A stretch of DNA of 64,000 bases from positions 65,692,513-65,756,512 of the forward strand of contig OX578280.1 of assembly GCA_951217055.1 (NCBI GenBank). Direction: 5' to 3'. Shown here piece after piece: positions 60,201-64,000 of this stretch. The notes below the pieces were generated by a model, which saw only the letters and a program-made list of their open reading frames with translations, searched no databases and was not told the DNA's origin. The number at the start of each line of letters is the position of its first letter. The first letter of the stretch is position 1. The DNA comes from Gerris lacustris. Taxonomy: Eukaryota > Arthropoda > Insecta > Hemiptera > Gerridae. A program made the position numbers and the translations under genes.

Positions 60201-63020
60201 GTTGGCTAGATATGTAGATTTCATTTTACGGTACTCAATTATTGAGTAAACATTTGGTTATAAGTTGTAAAATTATAGCATATGTTTATTTTTCCTTTAA
60301 TCCGATATTCTATATAACATAGTCAACTCTGAATAATAGTTAGATTTAGGTTATATTATAAAGGTGTACCAAAAAAATTTATTGATGAGTTCTCATTCGG
60401 GAGAGACCCAAGTTACGAGAAAACTGAGCAACGCTGGTTATAACTTATAACTGAGAACAATTATTAAGTAATGGTAGTTATTGCCAATAACATTTACCTG
60501 GGGATAAGTCAGGGTTAAATGTGAAATACAGGGAGGTCATTCTTGGGATGGATATCTTCTTGCCTGCACACTGGCCAGACAGTATGAAAAACTCCAGGTA
60601 TTAAAATTAAATATGCTTTGCCATATCAACATGATTAACTAAAGGGTATAAAAGAGCTTTTGCTCTTAATATAAAAACACTGAATATGATCTAATATATC
60701 AAAACGCTTGTTAAAACTGTATTGCGTTACTTCCTACTAACCTCTCTAGTCATAATTATGAAGCAGTACCACTAAAGCTCAGTAAAAAAAAAAACAATAA
60801 TCTATTCTGGTACAGTTAGGTACCATTTACAAAGTTTTATATTAATAATAAAAATTAAAATTAAATAAAAGTGAATAAAATAATTTCCCAAAATATATAT
60901 ATTCACTATAACATTTTTTTTTACCGACGTGGTTTGACGTGTAAAATTTAAATGCGCAAACACTCGTCTAGGCCAATCTTACAATACTCCAATTAATTAA
61001 TCTATGAATTTTTATATTATTTTATATTTTTTTTTTTTGGATTTTACGAAGATGAAAATGTATTTATTATGTTGCAACTGAATACACTATACAGCCAGGG
61101 CCGGATTTTGCCGGCCACCTAGGGGCCCGCACCATGAACGATTATTTATAATGCTTCCATTAACTTCGGTAATCTCGGAAATTGGAAGAAAATCCTACTT
61201 ATTCATTGAGAACGTGACAAAAATCGCACCACATCATCCGCCTAGGGGCCCAAATGCTCTAAATCCGGCCCTGACTGTAGCATAAGTAAAACATTAACCA
61301 ACTCAACATTAACATCAACCTTTTAGGATCAATGAAGCTGTACAGATTGAACATCATTCTACTGTCATTACTACTGAGGAACAAGCAGTAGAGCGTTTCA
61401 AATCCAAGTACAATAGCCACCATAAAAAGTAAGGACAAAGTGATGCCTTTGGGAATATCCACAGCTTTAATAAATTCCTGTCGATGTGATTTCTCTTTAG
61501 AGATATTTTCAACAGTTATTCTCTCCATTTCATGAATTAGCCAGCCAATCTTCTTTGAATTATAAAAATACCTGATAAGGAAACAAAAAAGATCCATTTA
61601 TTAAGGTATTGTTTGTAACCAATCTCGCAAAAAGTAATATTACATTTTGCTTCCGAGCTAACCGAAGTTAAAAGAAGCTATGTGATCGTTCTGAAGAACG
61701 AAAAATTTTTAGGTCTCCGATTTCAAAAACTCCAAGATAGAAATACGTTTTAGACATAAGGGATCATTTTTTGTTCCGTGTCTGTCTGTCGGTCGGTCTG
61801 TTGTTCAATTTTTGCGAAACAACATATCTTAAAAACTACAGGTCCAATTTTAATGAAATTTGGGTGGTAGATCACAATTAGCCCATTCTTGGTCCCATAT
61901 AAGTTTCAACCTTCTGCGCCAATTTGTTTCTCTTCCACTTGTGCACAAACATACCTTTATTTACACCTATAGCTTCAAAAGTACTTATTCGATTTTAATG
62001 AAACTTTTATAGTTTATCGAAAGTTACCCGCAGATACCCCCAGATTAATATGAACCCTTGCGCTCTTTAACTTTTGCTAAATTGATACTTTAATTCGTGT
62101 AAAAAATCAAAACACTTTTGACAGATTAAAAAAAAAAACGGGGGAAACAATTAAACCAATTAGACAAAATGGCTTGTAAAAGCATGAAATCAATAAAGTA
62201 ATAAGAATAAATAAAGTACGTGGATAGGATGCGAGGAAGCTATTTGCCACACCAATTGCCAGTCTATTTTTTATATTTATTAAAATATAGATATAATATT
62301 AGCAATCCACTAAATAAATTAAAATCACGTTAACATTTAATTATAGACGATAACTATTTGAAATTCCATACAAAAATTTGATGGGAGAATCAGCTGAGGT
62401 AGCTGAGTCGTGTATTGAATTGTATTGAAAACTGATGTATATATTTGATGATTTCACCTTTTACTTGATTCTTTGATTTACTGATGAATCACTATGGCAA
62501 CCGCTGTGTAGCCAACCTGTAAAAACTGCCCCCCCCCCCCTTAAGGATTAGAGTGAACTTAATTACATCCCCTCTTTATGTTGGGTACGTCCTTATAATA
62601 TATAAGGCGTATCAATATATTATAATATATAAGCAATATCTTGAGACCTGCAAGTATTATAATAATCAGAGAATTTGAGTTCTATAATAGATGAACGTCC
62701 AACTACATGAATTAATTATTACTTAAATTAATTATTACTTAAATTAATAAATACATAGTAATTTCACTTTTAATTACCATAAAGCCTTGATTATACCGAG
62801 GAAACCACACACAGCCATACAAAGTGTTACTCCAAAAGTAACAATGTCATCATCAGTTCGATGCAAGAAAGAAATGGCTCCAACAATCATATAAGCTGAG
62901 AGAGATAAAATACAAACAATTCTCATAACGAGTATCGATCCTTCCTCGGACCAAATACCCAGACATCTCAGAATTGTTCTGGTCACGTTGAATACATTGT
63001 CTTGATAATGTCTAATTAAC
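52338..63020 (-). CDS. Odorant receptor gene C, seven exons
   Basis: Tandem paralog of gene B. Exons in transcript order: 62778-63020, 61320-61571, 59883-60074, 54154-54253, 53920-54021, 53626-53781, 52338-52394. All lengths match gene B and no coding exon has a stop or frameshift, about 366 codons. Residue differences are scattered (for example [18 protein letters not shown] in exon 1, [14 protein letters not shown] in exon 3, SSRWIELK in exon 6). Intron 2 is only 1.2 kb, the ancestral state without the large hAT-like insertion. Intron 3 contains a Gypsy relic plus a unit-2-specific inverted-repeat element beside exon 4. This is the most compact of the three copies. The ligand and the start exon are unknown. 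Confidence 0.82.
52497..53240. pseudogene. Mariner-like element relic in gene C intron 6
   Basis: Same insertion as in unit 1 but with a longer right arm (to about 53,240). The inverted halves meet near 52,870. A G run at 52,748-52,766 mirrors a C run at 53,026-53,036. Fragments of the APSH...LQDNCPD motif remain. No intact transposase. Confidence 0.5.
53626..53781 (-). CDS. Gene C exon 6
   Basis: 156 nt, phase 0. Encodes [20 protein letters not shown] through NYAYYTS; one visible replacement against gene B (Thr to Ile after SSRW). Donor GTAAGT conserved. Confidence 0.84.
53920..54021 (-). CDS. Gene C exon 5
   Basis: 102 nt, phase 0. Differs from gene B exon 5 by one visible residue (FVCCLIV for FVCSLIV). 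Acceptor TTATTGCAG and donor GTCATT conserved. Confidence 0.78.
54154..54253 (-). CDS. Gene C exon 4
   Basis: 100 nt encoding [20 protein letters not shown] and [13 protein letters not shown]. The acceptor follows a 32-base T run, half the length of that in gene B. The inverted-repeat element at 54297-55056 begins less than 15 bp beyond the run. Confidence 0.78.
54256..54287. repeat. 32-base A run abutting gene C exon 4 acceptor
   Basis: T32 on the gene strand, directly before the acceptor of exon 4. Confidence 0.85.
54297..55056. mobile_element. GAAGCGAGCG element in gene C intron 3, reverse orientation
   Basis: Starts AACTAGGCATCGCGTGGCTC and ends GCTCACGCTCGCTTCAATTA. Unit 1 has uninterrupted sequence at the equivalent place (about 17,632), so this is a unit-2-specific insertion. 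It lies only about 45 bp upstream of the exon 4 acceptor. Confidence 0.6.
56775..57182 (-). pseudogene. Gypsy reverse transcriptase fragment
   Basis: 135 codons open: [54 protein letters not shown] and [10 protein letters not shown]. These are reverse transcriptase blocks in family order. The last Asp of the YLDD active site is replaced by Asn, so the enzyme would be inactive. Confidence 0.82.
57912..58337 (-). pseudogene. Gypsy gag fragment
   Basis: 141 codons including [40 protein letters not shown] and CWYHIT, typical of gag proteins of arthropod Gypsy elements with a K-R-S-rich linker before a zinc-knuckle-like motif. The unit 1 homolog at 20,891-21,106 is shorter and shifted. Confidence 0.7.
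58950..59153 (-). repeat. Gypsy 5' LTR (unit 2)
   Basis: 204 bp, collinear with the unit 1 LTRs. The inner neighbour differs: about 200 bp ahead of gag (58,740-58,945) are present here and absent from unit 1. Confidence 0.75.
59883..60074 (-). CDS. Gene C exon 3
   Basis: 192 nt, intact. Encodes [20 protein letters not shown] and a fourth membrane segment, then [20 protein letters not shown] ending EIIR. Donor GTTGGT. Confidence 0.78.
61096..61273. mobile_element. hAT-type MITE (unit 3 copy, internally deleted)
   Basis: CAGGGCCGGATTT at the left and AAATCCGGCCCTG at the right, with the middle shortened by about 85 bp compared with unit 1. Confidence 0.6.
61320..61571 (-). CDS. Gene C exon 2
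   Basis: 252 nt, intact, with acceptor CTTATCAG and donor GTTGAT. Encodes [20 protein letters not shown] and the third hydrophobic segment; [12 protein letters not shown] replaces [12 protein letters not shown]. Confidence 0.76.
62778..63020 (-). CDS. Gene C exon 1
   Basis: 243 nt, intact. Begins [19 protein letters not shown] and retains LGIWSEEG. Of the two conceivable acceptors here, only the upstream ATACAG is kept in all three units; the internal CAG used in an alternative model has become CAAG in this copy. That supports the longer exon. Confidence 0.77.
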
Positions 63021-63506
63021 CTGTATAAAGATAGAAATGAGTAATTAAAAGCAATCTTATATCCTAAAGAAATTAAATACCTCCTCGTATTTTAACATCT
63101 TTTATTTTACAAATTAATTCATTGGCATTCTTTACAGTGAAATATAATTTGATGGGTAGTGTATCCTACCCCCATTTGGGGAATATCCTAGAGAGTGTGA
63201 TTAGGCGAATTTACACTTGAAACACGAAGTAAAATAAGAAAATCATTGTTTAGCTTAAAGCAATTAAGAAAAAAAAAAATGTTATACCTGACCCAACCCT
63301 TCACCGAGTTCCCGGCTGTAGGATCTTTACATTATATCTCTTACCTTTGATTCCTTAATCCTTCTAGCCCTTATTTACCCCCACTTTGTGCTGCTATTTT
63401 ATGTCATAAAAACTTTTAAAATAAATATAAAGTTAGCTACAATCTTTACTCTCACTATGCTAACACTTAACACTGAAGACGATATAAAATATCGAAACGC
63501 GTATGT

Positions 63507-64000
63507 TAGTAGTAGTAGTAGTAGTAGTAAGGGGGTGGGGAGGCCAAGCCTAGCAACTAGACCACATTTGGGTCCTTTTTGCCAACCCCTGAACTCACAC
63601 CCATCCAACTACCTCAGTCGCATCTTCAAATCTCCTAGTTTGTGTTACAAAGGAGAGGATGTCCTGCCACTTTAGTGTAACAAGCTCCTCTTCCCTCATC
63701 ACCCCCACACCTAATTACGTAAAAGCGCTGTCTGCCATATCCTTCGCACACTCCCATACTCTCCTTCGTCGCACTTTGGACAGATAGGGTCGTCCTCAAT
63801 ATTTAATAATGCCAGATGTCTTCTGAGTTGGCAATGCCCAGTTAAGACTCCAACCATTATCCTTAGGTTAGATCTACTCAGTCCCATAAGCCATCTGGTT
63901 TTCCCTTTGTCAAGGTCAGGCAGGAGCATGTTTGACTGCCTGCAGCCCTCTGTTCCTATCTATGCCAAACTTGCTTCCTCCCAGATCCACCCCTTGATGG
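63507..64000 (-). mobile_element. LINE 3' region with (TAC)n tail, continues beyond right edge
   Basis: The minus strand encodes KTRWLMGLSRSNLRIMVGVL, TGHCQLRRHLALLNIEDD and PICPKCDEGE (63,929-63,711), the C-terminal Cys-containing domain found after the RNase H-like region in several arthropod LINE clades. A frameshift follows. The element ends in (TAC)n at 63,507-63,529. Inserted only in unit 3. Confidence 0.7.

Larger units (their letters stand above)
38881..60850. repeat. Tandem segmental duplication, unit 2
   Basis: About 22 kb, collinear with unit 1. Private features: the TA-flanked element at 46697-48477, an internal repeat that duplicates 39,790-41,300, a doubled GAAGCGAGCG element at 50,220-51,296, and an insertion next to gene C exon 4. 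Confidence 0.85.
60851..64000. repeat. Tandem segmental duplication, unit 3 (partial)
   Basis: Contains receptor exons 2 and 1 of gene C and the sequence beyond them. It lacks most inverted-repeat insertions found between these exons in units 1 and 2. A LINE has inserted near 63,505 and homology is not followed beyond it. Confidence 0.8.

Overview
The window is AT-rich, transposon-crowded nuclear DNA from an insect. The diagnosis rests on one protein family: the minus strand carries exons of an insect odorant receptor (seven-transmembrane 7tm_6 type). These end in the family's conserved C-terminal motifs (AVYSSRW, then [12 protein letters not shown] in the last exon), are flanked by consensus splice sites, and are spread over kilobases of introns. 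I cannot fix the insect order. There is no bacterial-style gene density, and I found no tRNA or rRNA gene and no CRISPR array. All alignments were done by eye.

Layout. The window is a tandem array of one segment seen almost three times: unit 1 (1 to about 38,880), unit 2 (about 38,880-60,850) and the start of unit 3 (about 60,850-64,000). Each unit reads, left to right, receptor exon 2, exon 1, an intergenic stretch of about 10 kb, then exons 7, 6, 5, 4 and 3. Every receptor gene therefore straddles two units. Gene A has exons 1-2 here (5,914-554) and continues off the left edge. Gene B runs from 42,818 down to 16,121 and gene C from 63,020 down to 52,338; both have seven recognisable exons with identical lengths (243, 252, 192, 100, 102, 156, 57 nt) and matching intron phases, giving about 366 codons. 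The short upstream piece carrying the start codon is not securely located.

Mobile DNA. Comparing units acts as a built-in empty-site control. Unit 1 carries a 14.46-kb hAT-like insertion (23,470-37,927; 13-bp terminal inverted repeats; 8-bp duplication GATTTAGG; empty site at 60,343-60,350). It stretches gene B's intron 2 to 16 kb, against 1.2 kb in gene C. Inside it lie a head-to-tail Helitron dimer, a foldback-like element whose inverted arms are arrays of about 208-bp repeats between TA microsatellites, and a second foldback-like element nested within the first. Unit 2 alone carries a 1.78-kb TA-flanked element with about 450-bp inverted repeats. Other elements include a decayed Ty3/Gypsy copy in intron 3 of both genes, a second LTR-retrotransposon remnant, two further hAT-type elements, a Harbinger-like MITE, Jockey-like and other LINE fragments, a tRNA-derived SINE-like repeat and a mariner-like transposase relic.

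Reading. The receptor genes are the only credible host genes. Divergence between units is uneven: about 8-11.5 kb versus 45-50 kb is nearly identical, while several coding regions differ by roughly 2-4 percent. This suggests gene conversion or a second, more recent exchange, although assembly error must be excluded.
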